64,000 nucleotides of DNA, from assembly GCF_022343685.1 (NCBI RefSeq), contig NZ_CP092123.1:2418001-2482000 (forward strand), written 5' to 3'. Below, one piece after another: positions 1 through 7,696 of the stretch. The DNA is from Marinobacterium sediminicola (lineage in GTDB: Bacteria; Pseudomonadota; Gammaproteobacteria; Pseudomonadales; Balneatricaceae). A program made the translations under genes and the position numbers. Position 1 is the stretch's first letter, and the number at the start of each line of letters is the position of its first letter. The notes under the pieces were generated by a model. It was not told the DNA's origin and searched no databases. It saw only the letters and a program-made list of their open reading frames with translations.

Positions 1-176
1 GCTTCTACCGCCTCAATCACGACCTGAGGATCAGCATCGGTTTGTACCGATGCGGTGCGATCAGCAAAATTGATCGCAAAGTCGTCAATCCCCTCAGTTT
101 GTCTCAGGGACTTTTCCACACTGCGTACACAGCCAGCGCAGCGTACGTTGTGCAAAGCGAATTGATAAATAGCCAT
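1..176 (-). CDS. N-terminus of a heavy-metal-associated (HMA) domain protein, probably a metal P-type ATPase or copper chaperone (partial)
   Basis: The gene starts with ATG at 176 and runs off the left edge; 58 codons are visible. The translation shows an HMA fold start with the CxxC metal-binding pair at residues 13 and 16 (context VRCAGCVRSVEKSL), as in the N-terminal domains of CopA-type ATPases and in CopZ-type chaperones. A domain of this size would be nearly complete at the window edge, so either a small chaperone or a P1B ATPase is possible. A MerR-family style promoter lies just upstream (217-248), which fits metal-induced expression. The usual GMTC signature is replaced by NVRC, so the metal (Cu, or Zn/Cd/Pb) cannot be decided here. 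Confidence 0.75.
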   Translation of the reverse strand, partial: MAIYQFALHNVRCAGCVRSVEKSLRQTEGIDDFAINFADRTASVQTDADPQVVIEAVE

Positions 177-216
177 AACGACCCTCTAATACTGTTTCGA
201 GGTTTTCTATAACTGA

Positions 217-248
217 ATGATAAACCCTGAAGTCGGATACAGGGTCAA
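217..248 (-). promoter_or_regulatory. MerR-family metal-responsive promoter with dyad operator
   Basis: Read on the minus strand, a -35 element TTGACC (248-243) is separated by 19-20 bp from a -10 like TTATCA/TATCAT (223-217). The over-long spacer holds a perfect 6-bp inverted repeat, ACCCTG at 224-229 and CAGGGT at 240-245, with a 10-bp centre. Long-spacer promoters with this dyad are the hallmark of CueR/ZntR/CadR/PbrR-type activators. The arms resemble published CadR/PbrR-type boxes more than the CueR box (inference). It drives the HMA gene at 176. Confidence 0.65.
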
Positions 249-259
249 GAGGTTCCGAC

Positions 260-2239
260 TTACCAGTGATGACGCAACCCCAGCATCAGGTTCCGCGGAG
301 CACCAAAGCGCACAAAGTCGGCGGCCGCAACATAATTGACGTACTGCTCATCGGTTACATTCTCGATTGAGGCCATCAGCCTTGTATCGCGTGACAGCTG
401 CCAGCTTGCGGCCAGATCCAGCCGTGTAAAGGCATCGACATAAAAGCCATTGGCGCGGTCCCCCGGCCTTTTCCCCTGATACAAAACACTGGCCTGCAGC
501 TGTACATCCGTGACCGGCCGATAATCCAGGATTAATGAGGCTGTGCGTTTGGGTACTCCAGGAAAGTCATTGCCCTCATAGGCATCTCCAGTACGGCTTA
601 AAACCGCATCAAGCAGGCCGGCGGATAGAGACAGGTCCAGCTGTCGCGTCAGGGGATAGTGCAATGTCAACTCCAGCCCTCTGACCTGCTTTGCACCTGC
701 TGTCATTCGGTAGGCTGGATCATCCGGGTCCCGCACCAGCACATCACTTTGTACAATGTTGAACAGGCTGAGGTTGAGGCTTTTCCCCCGCCCCAGTTCT
801 GTGTTGATACCCAGCTCCAGCTGTTCACCACGGCTGGAATCAAACCCCTCCCCGTTGCGATCCGTTCCCGCATTGGGCAGCCAGGATTGGCTGTAGCTGC
901 CCAGAAGACGGGTCGAGGGGCTGAGTTGATAGGCCAGCCCCACTGCCAGGCTGTCATGAAGACCCTGAGCGGATGTCCGGTACACGGGATCAAGCCAGCT
1001 GTTCAGGCGATATCGGCTGCGCCGCCACCCTGCCGCCAGCGTCAACCGCTGCGAGACCTGTACATCCTGCTTGATGAACAGAGCCTGTTCACGCCAGTCA
1101 TGACCGCCCGGTCTGCGCTGGTAGGTGGCCGGGTCCCCCGGTGCAAAACTCATGTCCGGGTTGTATATATCCAGCCAAAAACCGGCAATCTGGCGCCGGT
1201 TGTCATAGGCGTTATCTGTCTGATGCCAGTCAAACCCGGCCTTGAGGCTGCCAAAGGACAGAATCCGGGCATACTGAATCCGTCCCGTTGTCTGTCTGAA
1301 ACGGTCATCCACCTGCTGGTCAAACCCCATCAGCGGCAGCTGATCATTGATCATGTAGTAAAAACCGATCTGCCGCTCATCACGGCGCCCCCGAATATGG
1401 CGCAGACTGAATTCAAGTTGATCCCGGTCCGTGAGCTGCTGTTCGGCAAACAGCTCCAGCCGGTGATAGTGCCGATCCGCCCGGCTGGCAGGGTGTACAT
1501 AGGAGCTGCCATACACGGGACTGCCATTGGCATATACATTGTCAAAGTCGTAGGGGTAAGTCTGACGCGAAAATTCCCAGTCAAACCTGAGCAGGGTGCG
1601 GTCTCCGGGTTGCCACGCATGGCTTGTAAGCCAGGCCAGGCCTTGGTCTTCCGTGTTGGCTTTCCATCCCTTCGATGCCTGCCACGACAGTATGTTGCGA
1701 AAGGCGTAGCGGTTGGTAACGGGGGATTCGATATCAAGCCCTGCCTGGTAGGTACCGTAATCCCCCGCCCCTGCCCAGACCGTGCGACGATGCTCAAAGT
1801 GTGGCTTAGCGAGGCGATAATTCAGACTCCCACCGGGCGCACCGGAGCCATACAGCACACTGTTATGCCCCTTGATGATTTCAATTGATTCGATGGTGGC
1901 CGGGTCACGGACAAAATAGTGCTGATTGTCCAGCATGCCATCCAGCAACAGGCGGCCACCACTGCTGAAGCCTCGGATCATGATGTCACTGCCGGTTCCG
2001 GCTCCCAATCGGGAAGGCTGGACGGCTGGTACACGATATGACCAGTCCTCAATCGAGGACAGCCCCGGATCGGGTACGCTGAGTTGATGTGAGGTCTGCA
2101 TGAAGCGGTCGGGCGAGTGGCTTGTACTGACCGGAGGTGAGTGACCGTTTGTTACCAGTACAAGCACGGGCTCTTCGGCCAGCGCACTGGCAAGCGGGAG
2201 CAGACAGCCAACCCCAAACACTACGCCCCGCCTAAACAC
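260..2239 (-). CDS. TonB-dependent outer-membrane receptor (siderophore/metal-complex type)
   Basis: The protein has 659 residues from a GTG start at 2239. A signal peptide (about residues 1-21, ending SALA) is followed by a TonB-box-like stretch (EPVLVLVT). The plug domain (about 55-165) has the conserved IMIRGF and the ESIEIIKGHNSVLYGSGAPGG signature. A 22-strand-type beta-barrel follows, ending in the aromatic terminus LRHHW. It takes up a ligand across the outer membrane using TonB/ExbBD energy. The start overlaps the 3' end of the upstream regulator gene by 8 nt, so the two are probably translationally coupled. The substrate is unknown. The plug resembles FhuA/FpvA-type receptors, but the neighbouring metal gene makes a metal complex equally plausible. 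A second in-frame GTG (codon 7) is an alternative start. Confidence 0.88.
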   Translation of the reverse strand: MFRRGVVFGVGCLLPLASALAEEPVLVLVTNGHSPPVSTSHSPDRFMQTSHQLSVPDPGLSSIEDWSYRVPAVQPSRLGAGTGSDIMIRGFSSGGRLLLDGMLDNQHYFVRDPATIESIEIIKGHNSVLYGSGAPGGSLNYRLAKPHFEHRRTVWAGAGDYGTYQAGLDIESPVTNRYAFRNILSWQASKGWKANTEDQGLAWLTSHAWQPGDRTLLRFDWEFSRQTYPYDFDNVYANGSPVYGSSYVHPASRADRHYHRLELFAEQQLTDRDQLEFSLRHIRGRRDERQIGFYYMINDQLPLMGFDQQVDDRFRQTTGRIQYARILSFGSLKAGFDWHQTDNAYDNRRQIAGFWLDIYNPDMSFAPGDPATYQRRPGGHDWREQALFIKQDVQVSQRLTLAAGWRRSRYRLNSWLDPVYRTSAQGLHDSLAVGLAYQLSPSTRLLGSYSQSWLPNAGTDRNGEGFDSSRGEQLELGINTELGRGKSLNLSLFNIVQSDVLVRDPDDPAYRMTAGAKQVRGLELTLHYPLTRQLDLSLSAGLLDAVLSRTGDAYEGNDFPGVPKRTASLILDYRPVTDVQLQASVLYQGKRPGDRANGFYVDAFTRLDLAASWQLSRDTRLMASIENVTDEQYVNYVAAADFVRFGAPRNLMLGLRHHW

Positions 2240-2855
2240 TGATGTCCGCCACCTTAACCAGACAGTACAGCGGGGCCTTGTCGGGAAAGAGCAGGTTCCC
2301 GCCCTGGTCCGTCGATTTCCATTCGCTCTTGACGGTGCAGGGCAGCTGCGGTGCCTTCAGCATGACCGTCACCTCTACCGTTTCACCGGGCTCGGCAGTC
2401 GGAACCGGCACCCTGCTTTCAAGCGGCTCAAGCCCCACCCGGAACCCGTCCACTTCAATGGGCTGATCCTGACACTGTAAAAACATGTTGTCCCAGGCTT
2501 CGGTACCGGTATTGGTTACCGCCCACACCTTGGCAAAAGTCTCTCCGGCATACACGACGGAGTAGTCTGGAAAGGTCACATCCTGAACAAATCCTGTTGC
2601 GATACCCCTGTAACTGGAAGCCGATCTTGGCGCCCCCATCCCCTTGAAGTAGATGCGGATCAGGTCAAGTGGGTGGGCGCCGACTGCGGCTGATATCGCG
2701 ATGAGCGTTGACAGTTTCGCCTCGGCGACCTGCCCATTGAGAAGGTTGTAAAGATTGGCTCTGGAAATCCCTGCCCGCAGGGCAACTTCCTTTTTGCTCA
2801 GGCCACTGCCGGCAATGAGAGCACTCAGATGATCCGAAAACTCAATGGCGCTCAA
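2232..2855 (-). CDS. XRE-family regulator with C-terminal NBR1-like Ig domain
   Basis: I place the start at a TTG codon (2855-2853). A perfect AAGGAGG (2867-2861) lies 5 nt upstream, whereas the upstream ATG at 2909 has no such site and sits inside a dyad operator. This gives 207 residues. Residues about 5-65 form a Cro/CI-type helix-turn-helix (SGLSKKEVALRAGISRANLYNLLNG). Residues about 85-200 match the NBR1-type Ig-like domain: an F-x-D-x-TFPD start, a W-A-V-T-N-T-GTEAW stretch, VPVPTAEPGE and a KSEWKSTDQGG end. Such domains serve as interaction modules in NBR1 autophagy receptors. In a bacterial regulator it could sense a partner or ligand (inference). The downstream receptor overlaps by 8 nt, so they form an operon and the protein may control that receptor. 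Confidence 0.8.
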   Translation of the reverse strand: MSAIEFSDHLSALIAGSGLSKKEVALRAGISRANLYNLLNGQVAEAKLSTLIAISAAVGAHPLDLIRIYFKGMGAPRSASSYRGIATGFVQDVTFPDYSVVYAGETFAKVWAVTNTGTEAWDNMFLQCQDQPIEVDGFRVGLEPLESRVPVPTAEPGETVEVTVMLKAPQLPCTVKSEWKSTDQGGNLLFPDKAPLYCLVKVADISV

Positions 2856-2900
2856 GCAGACCTCCTTGGTCAGTGGATGTAACAAGCGTGTCCAACACAG

Positions 2901-2925
2901 TGAACACATGAATTGATAGTGTTCA
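2901..2925. promoter_or_regulatory. Dyad operator candidate in the divergent XRE-Slam intergenic region
   Basis: A perfect 7-bp inverted repeat, TGAACAC (2901-2907) and GTGTTCA (2919-2925), is separated by 11 bp. It lies between the XRE regulator start (2855, minus) and the Slam gene (3005, plus), where XRE regulators commonly bind for autoregulation. A partial further arm (GTCCAACAC, 2889-2897 region) adjoins it. Binding is inferred, not shown. Confidence 0.5.
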
Positions 2926-3004
2926 GTCGAGATTAAACAAACCGCTATTCCAACTCAACCCGCCCTCTTCCGCGAGTCGAGAAAAGCACTATAAAGGACC
3001 TATC

Positions 3005-4360
3005 ATGCGCGTGCTTTCTTCCGTATTGTGCCCCGCCAGCACCAAACGCCCCGGATTACCTGCTCTGTTTTGCTGGCTCGGGATGATGTCCACCGCTTCA
3101 ACGGCCATGGCTCAGGATCCGCGAGAACTTGACGAGTTCAGATATACCAGCCCGGCCGCTGCTCTGCACGCCGGTGATTTTGATGCCGTAAGGCAGTTGC
3201 TGGAAGCCAAAATAGAACAGGGCACCCATGCACCCAATGACCTGTTCCTGATGGGCCTGACCGAAAAGCGCGCCGGCAACCATCCTCGCGCCATCGATTA
3301 CTTTCAAAGACTGCTTGAACTGGAGCCGGACAGCCCACGCGTACGCCTTGAAATGGCTGAATCACTGTATGCACTGGGACGCTATCAACTGGCGGAAAAC
3401 GAGCTGAAAACAGTGTTGGCCGGCAACCCGCCCGAGACGGTATCACGCCGCATCGAGTCATATCTGGCAGCCATCGAGCAGCGGCTTGATGTGTGGAGCT
3501 TCAGCCTTTCCGCCGGAGGGTTTTACGATTCCAACGTCAATGCCGGCCCCGATACCGACACCGTTTATATTGGCAACCTTCCCTTTGTGCTCAACAACGC
3601 GGCCCAGGGCAACGGCGACTGGGCTGCCGACCTGGGGATGACTGTTGGTTACAACCGCAGCCTGAACCAGCAGACATCGCTGCGCGGTGGTGCCAGCCTC
3701 AATTACACGGATTACGCGGACCTTGATGATTACGATGCGCTGGTTGGCTCCGCCTGGTTCGGGCCGGGCTTTAACCTGGGACGCCTGTATGTGTACCTGC
3801 CAGCCGTTACCAGTGTGGTTCGGCTGGGGCATGAGGAAAGCTACTATCAGACCTCCATCGGCATCAGCCCTCAGGTTGGATATCAGATCAACCGCGAGTG
3901 GAGTGCCTCCGGCCGTCTGACCTGGCAGGACGTGAATTACAAACGGAGCAATAACCCTGACAGCACGCAGGCCCGACTGGACGCCAGTATTCGATATGCG
4001 CCGAATAGAAGCCTGGCGGCAGGCGCCGGACTTTACATCGGGCGAGAATCCTCCGAAACCGACACGCGCAGCAACAAGCGCCTTGGAGCACGCGCCTTTG
4101 CTGACTACACCATTGACAGCGTGTGGAGCACCAGCCTGTCGGCCGACTACTCGCGAATTGCCTATGACGGCATTCAACCCATGTCGGGGACTGAGCGCGT
4201 CGACCGAAAAACGCAGCTGTCGGCCTCTTTATATCGTGCCCTGCCACAGTGGAATGCACGTCTTGATATTGGTTTGAATCACACCGACCAGCGCTCCACC
4301 ATCGAGCTGTATGAATATGATCGGCAGATACTAAATACCAGAATCATCAAGAAGTTTTGA
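3005..4360 (+). CDS. Slam-family outer-membrane translocator (type XI secretion, DUF560)
   Basis: The protein has 451 residues from an ATG with AAGGA upstream. A long signal sequence (to about residue 36, STAMAQ) precedes TPR-like helices at about 50-155 (for example ALYALGRYQLAENELKTVL). A predicted beta-barrel spans 165-451 and ends in Phe. Key barrel text includes SLSAGGFYDSNVNAGP and the repeated Y..N/A..L strands typical of the Slam C-terminal domain. Slam proteins move TbpB-like lipoproteins or soluble hemophilins across the outer membrane. The next gene overlaps or abuts this one and carries a TbpB-type barrel domain, the known recognition element of Slam cargo. Family assignment is from recognisable architecture and context, and the pairing strengthens it. 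Confidence 0.85.
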   Translation: MRVLSSVLCPASTKRPGLPALFCWLGMMSTASTAMAQDPRELDEFRYTSPAAALHAGDFDAVRQLLEAKIEQGTHAPNDLFLMGLTEKRAGNHPRAIDYFQRLLELEPDSPRVRLEMAESLYALGRYQLAENELKTVLAGNPPETVSRRIESYLAAIEQRLDVWSFSLSAGGFYDSNVNAGPDTDTVYIGNLPFVLNNAAQGNGDWAADLGMTVGYNRSLNQQTSLRGGASLNYTDYADLDDYDALVGSAWFGPGFNLGRLYVYLPAVTSVVRLGHEESYYQTSIGISPQVGYQINREWSASGRLTWQDVNYKRSNNPDSTQARLDASIRYAPNRSLAAGAGLYIGRESSETDTRSNKRLGARAFADYTIDSVWSTSLSADYSRIAYDGIQPMSGTERVDRKTQLSASLYRALPQWNARLDIGLNHTDQRSTIELYEYDRQILNTRIIKKF

Positions 4361-4371
4361 GGGCATTAAAC

Positions 4372-6420
4372 ATGTATTTCTCAACACACAAAAAAAACTT
4401 TATAACTCTTGCGATATGCTTGAGTATTTCAGAAACATCTAATAGCCAAGAGTTAATTTACGGTGCTGGAAGTACGACTCCAATTTATAAAGATCCATTT
4501 TCACAGCAGACACCAGATTCATATCAAGCTCTTTCGCTAGATGGATGGATTTCTATATCAGAACAGAAATCAAACCCATCTGAAGTAATTAATAAATATT
4601 CTGATGAGGCAATACTGGCATCCCATATATATAAAACATCTGGATCACAGATAAAAACACCTATAAAAGGAACAGATTACCAGCTTATTTTTTACACATC
4701 AGATGACTCAGGTTTCAATGGCGGAATATATGAAAATAGCAAAGGTGAAATTATAGTATCATTAGGTGGTACAACCGCCAGCAACGCAGATAACGCTGGA
4801 AAGTTCAAAGAAGACGGTTTATTTGAGGATATCGCAACTGATTTGGCACTTCTAAGATCCAGCGGCCCGGAGAACGATCAATTCAAGACTCTTAGAGTTT
4901 TATTGGGTAACGCCGCTCTTTACAAAAAAGACTTTACCCTAACTGGACACTCATTAGGTGGAGGTCTTGCCCAGTATGCATCCTTTTATACAGGCAAAAC
5001 AGCAGTCACATTTAATAGCGCACCTATGACCATTAATGCAGAAGCCTTGTCACAACTGCCACAATACCCGAAAAGTAATACAGGATTGATCACAAACCTT
5101 CGTACCGAAAAAGATCCGTTGACGACACTTCTGCTATTCCATGAAAAAATTGAGGAACTTGAAACCAAAATAAATAGCAAATCATCAAACCCTGAGGATA
5201 TAGTTAAGCTACAATTCGAGATACATTCTCTTTATGATAACATCAGGTCATCGCCGGATCTGAAGAGTCTATACTCAACTTATGACTTCACAAAAAGTTT
5301 AAACGAATTTTCAAAAGATTTAAGCCTATGGGTTTCTATTGGGCCAACTAAGATTATTTTGCCAGAAGCTGAAAAATCAAAAATTGATGAATTCAACAAT
5401 TTTTTAGTGTCGACAAAGCGAATTCTGGGCATAGATCCCGATCAAAAGATGGGATCGTTGCTTTATGGCGAAGTGATCACAATTGATGATGCCAGCGGTC
5501 ACAGCATGGCTAACTTTACCCAGTGGGTAAAGCCTAGCTATCCTCCTATTCAAAAAATATTAGAACAACCATATCAAGATCATACTCAGCTAACGCTTAA
5601 TGCCCATGATAATTTTAATGAAGAATTAAAGACTGGTTTCATCGAGCAACCGTCATCAGGCGAATCTACTCCAGGTGAGTCTCCCAGTACCGATTTTGAA
5701 GAGGCATCGAATGTTGCAACCATTGGACAAGCAACTCATTTAGAAACCACCAACATTTTGACTCTTGATCCTGCCGGTGGTAACCGGCAGAACGATGTCA
5801 TGCAGCCTGCGGCTCAAGTTGCAGCCGGTGGTGGAGCCTGGCGTGAAGTTGATAATACCTATATCACTAATGTGCATTATGGCGTTGAAGAATTCCAGTA
5901 TACTGAGTGGGGCCGCTGGTCTGGAAATGACCCCGAATTTCCATATTACAACAGTGAAATAGGTTATATCGTTCTTGGAGTACCGACACCCGATAGCTAT
6001 CTGCCCGATGCTACCGGCAGCGCAACCTACAAAGGCGATGTAGTGGGAGCGTACTCAGGAGGCTCATACGGTGATGGTTATATTGGTGGCCGAGCTCAAT
6101 TAACTGCTAATTTCGACAGCGATCAAATTCAAGGGATAGTGTCCCTCTTTCGTACCTACTCCGGTGGCATAACAAAAAACATGCGCGCCCTGACGTTTGA
6201 TTACGCTATTAACGAAGCCGGTAGCTATGGCGGTGCTCTACATATAGACGACGGCCCTGAATCTCAAGGCACCTTGTATGGTCATTTCTACGGCCCTAAC
6301 GCGGAGGAAACCGGGGGTGCGTTCATATTTACCCACAAGGATGCCGGTGGCCAATTGGAAGGCGTAGAAGGCGTTTATCGAGCCACGAGAATCGCCCCCG
6401 AACTTGCACCGCCGCTTTAA
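4372..6420 (+). CDS. Secreted class 3 lipase with C-terminal TbpB-type barrel (probable Slam cargo)
   Basis: I favour ATG 4372 (682 residues), with GAGGG 8 nt upstream; a TTG at 4357 overlapping the previous stop is the alternative. A Sec signal peptide ends near SNSQ (about residue 26), and no convincing lipobox is seen. Residues about 60-390 are an alpha/beta-hydrolase of the class 3 lipase type. The nucleophile elbow GHSLGGG has Ser194, and the catalytic His is probably His377 in GHSMANF. Residues about 547-680 form the 8-strand TbpB barrel, with SATYKGD, LTANFD and the diagnostic FYGPNAEETGGAF (639-651). Bases 4372-5700 are clearly A+T-rich compared with the neighbours, while the barrel part is G+C-richer, suggesting a chimera or transferred effector domain. 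It would be exported by the Slam protein encoded directly upstream. The lipid target is unknown. Confidence 0.83.
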   Translation: MYFSTHKKNFITLAICLSISETSNSQELIYGAGSTTPIYKDPFSQQTPDSYQALSLDGWISISEQKSNPSEVINKYSDEAILASHIYKTSGSQIKTPIKGTDYQLIFYTSDDSGFNGGIYENSKGEIIVSLGGTTASNADNAGKFKEDGLFEDIATDLALLRSSGPENDQFKTLRVLLGNAALYKKDFTLTGHSLGGGLAQYASFYTGKTAVTFNSAPMTINAEALSQLPQYPKSNTGLITNLRTEKDPLTTLLLFHEKIEELETKINSKSSNPEDIVKLQFEIHSLYDNIRSSPDLKSLYSTYDFTKSLNEFSKDLSLWVSIGPTKIILPEAEKSKIDEFNNFLVSTKRILGIDPDQKMGSLLYGEVITIDDASGHSMANFTQWVKPSYPPIQKILEQPYQDHTQLTLNAHDNFNEELKTGFIEQPSSGESTPGESPSTDFEEASNVATIGQATHLETTNILTLDPAGGNRQNDVMQPAAQVAAGGGAWREVDNTYITNVHYGVEEFQYTEWGRWSGNDPEFPYYNSEIGYIVLGVPTPDSYLPDATGSATYKGDVVGAYSGGSYGDGYIGGRAQLTANFDSDQIQGIVSLFRTYSGGITKNMRALTFDYAINEAGSYGGALHIDDGPESQGTLYGHFYGPNAEETGGAFIFTHKDAGGQLEGVEGVYRATRIAPELAPPL

Positions 6421-6425
6421 TCAAC

Positions 6426-6455
6426 AAAGGGCTCTCACAAGAGAGCCCTTTCAAT
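6426..6455 (+). terminator. Intrinsic terminator of the Slam-lipase operon
   Basis: An 11-bp perfect stem, AAAGGGCTCTC (6426-6436) and GAGAGCCCTTT (6441-6451), with loop ACAA, is followed by TTTC. It lies 5 nt after the lipase stop codon. Confidence 0.88.
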
Positions 6456-6702
6456 TGGTTTGAATGTGTGGCGTAGAAACACATCCAGCCAAACGCGATA
6501 GTCGAACAGATCCCGCTCCCGTACCCGCCGTCGGCTGATATCGTGAATCAGTGCTTTCAGCCACCACAGGCTGGCATTTGTGAAGTACGCGGTTGTAGGC
6601 GAATGGAGAGGGTGTTGGATGATGGGTCGAGTTTTGGCGAACACAACCTTAACCCTTCTTGCTGCCGCACTCCTTACTTTCCAGCTGATCTGCGAAGAAC
6701 CT
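6456..6702. other. Gene-free stretch between two terminators
   Basis: This is about 250 bp between the lipase terminator and the phaB terminator. The minus strand has an open frame ending at 6435 whose last 50 residues look protein-like (W-W-L-K-A-L, then R-R-R-V-R-E-R-D-L-F-D-Y). It runs through the phaB terminator and into phaB in another frame, has no ribosome site and matches nothing I recognise. It may be a gene remnant. Confidence 0.35.
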
Positions 6703-6728
6703 AAAAAAGGGCCGCCCAATGGCAGCCC
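6703..6728 (-). terminator. Intrinsic terminator of phaB
   Basis: Read on the minus strand, an 8-bp GC stem (GGGCTGCC 6728-6721, GGCGGCCC 6716-6709, one G-U pair) with loop ATTG is followed by a six-T run (6708-6703). It sits 25 nt after the phaB stop. Confidence 0.88.
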
Positions 6729-6753
6729 TCTGTTTTCATTACTCCCAGAGGGA

Positions 6754-7503
6754 TCAGAACATGTGCAGACCACCGTTGATGGAGAAGTCAGCACCGGTGA
6801 TGTAGGCGGATTCGTCTTCCGCCAGGAAGGTCACGATACGGCCGATTTCGTCCGGTTCGCCCAGGCGACCTACCGGGATGGACTTGGCGATTTTTTCCAG
6901 CACGGAATCATCGATCTTGGCGACCATCGGCGTCATAACGTAGCCCGGTGATACGGTATTGACGGTCACACCCTTGGCAGCCACTTCCTGTGCCAGAGCC
7001 TTGGTGAAACCATGGATACCGGCCTTGGCCGCGGAGTAGTTGGTCTGGCCAAACTGACCTTTCTGCGCGTTAACGGAGGAGATGTTGATGACACGACCAA
7101 AGCCCTGATCGATCATCGGGTTGATCACCAGTCGGGTCATGTGGAACATGGAATCCAGGTTGGCGCTGAGAACTTCATTCCACTGCTCCCAGCTCATTTT
7201 CTTGAACTGACCGTCACGGGTAATGCCCGCGTTGTTCACCAGCACATCCACGTTACGACCAGTGAGTTCCTTCACGGTTGCGATGCATGCAGCACATGAT
7301 TCGGCATTAGTGACATCGCCGTAGGCTACATCGATCTCATATCCTGCCTCGCGCTGCTTTTCCTGCCAGGCTTTAGCCTTGTCATGATTACCGCCGCTGT
7401 TGTAACCGGCGACAACATGAAAACCCGCGTCAACCAGCTTGCGACAGATTGCTTCCCCCAAACCACCGGTTCCGCCGGTGACCAATGCTACTCGTTTGCT
7501 CAT
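6754..7503 (-). CDS. phaB: Acetoacetyl-CoA reductase
   Basis: The protein has 249 residues from the ATG at 7503, which follows a purine-rich ribosome site (AAGGGAAG). It is an NADPH-dependent short-chain dehydrogenase that reduces acetoacetyl-CoA to (R)-3-hydroxybutyryl-CoA for polyhydroxybutyrate synthesis. Visible features are the nucleotide motif TGGTGGLG (9-16), NNAG (90-93), the catalytic Ser142/143 with Tyr156 and Lys160 (YSAAK), and the PhaB-specific stretch ISSVNAQKGQFGQTNYSAAK plus the end SINGGLHMF. These set it apart from FabG. No phaC or phaA is adjacent, and the gene stands alone with its own terminator. Confidence 0.92.
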   Translation of the reverse strand: MSKRVALVTGGTGGLGEAICRKLVDAGFHVVAGYNSGGNHDKAKAWQEKQREAGYEIDVAYGDVTNAESCAACIATVKELTGRNVDVLVNNAGITRDGQFKKMSWEQWNEVLSANLDSMFHMTRLVINPMIDQGFGRVINISSVNAQKGQFGQTNYSAAKAGIHGFTKALAQEVAAKGVTVNTVSPGYVMTPMVAKIDDSVLEKIAKSIPVGRLGEPDEIGRIVTFLAEDESAYITGADFSINGGLHMF

Positions 7504-7696
7504 GCTTTGCTTCCCTTTCCATGTTGAAGCCTGCTCCATCCCTCTGGTCTTATCATGACCTTTGGCAGGAATGGGGGCCGTCAGGCTTTGAGTACGACGT
7601 TTTATGATTGTCAGTTAACGCATAACTGTACTGATCATAGTCCAATTAAACTATGTCAGAAGTATGACCTTGGTACATCAGGAGATACCCTGACTT

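Noticed and set aside
659-1888. A 409-codon plus-strand frame opposite the TonB receptor gene
   Set aside because: It lies wholly antisense to a clear receptor gene and has no ribosome site or known domain.
4372-4460. Possible lipobox in the lipase signal peptide (LAIC)
   Set aside because: The residue before Cys is Ile, not Gly/Ala/Ser, and a normal signal-peptidase I region follows.
6435-6794. A 119-codon minus-strand frame overlapping the phaB 3' end
   Set aside because: It crosses the phaB terminator and part of phaB in another frame and lacks a ribosome site. At most a remnant lies at 6456-6620.
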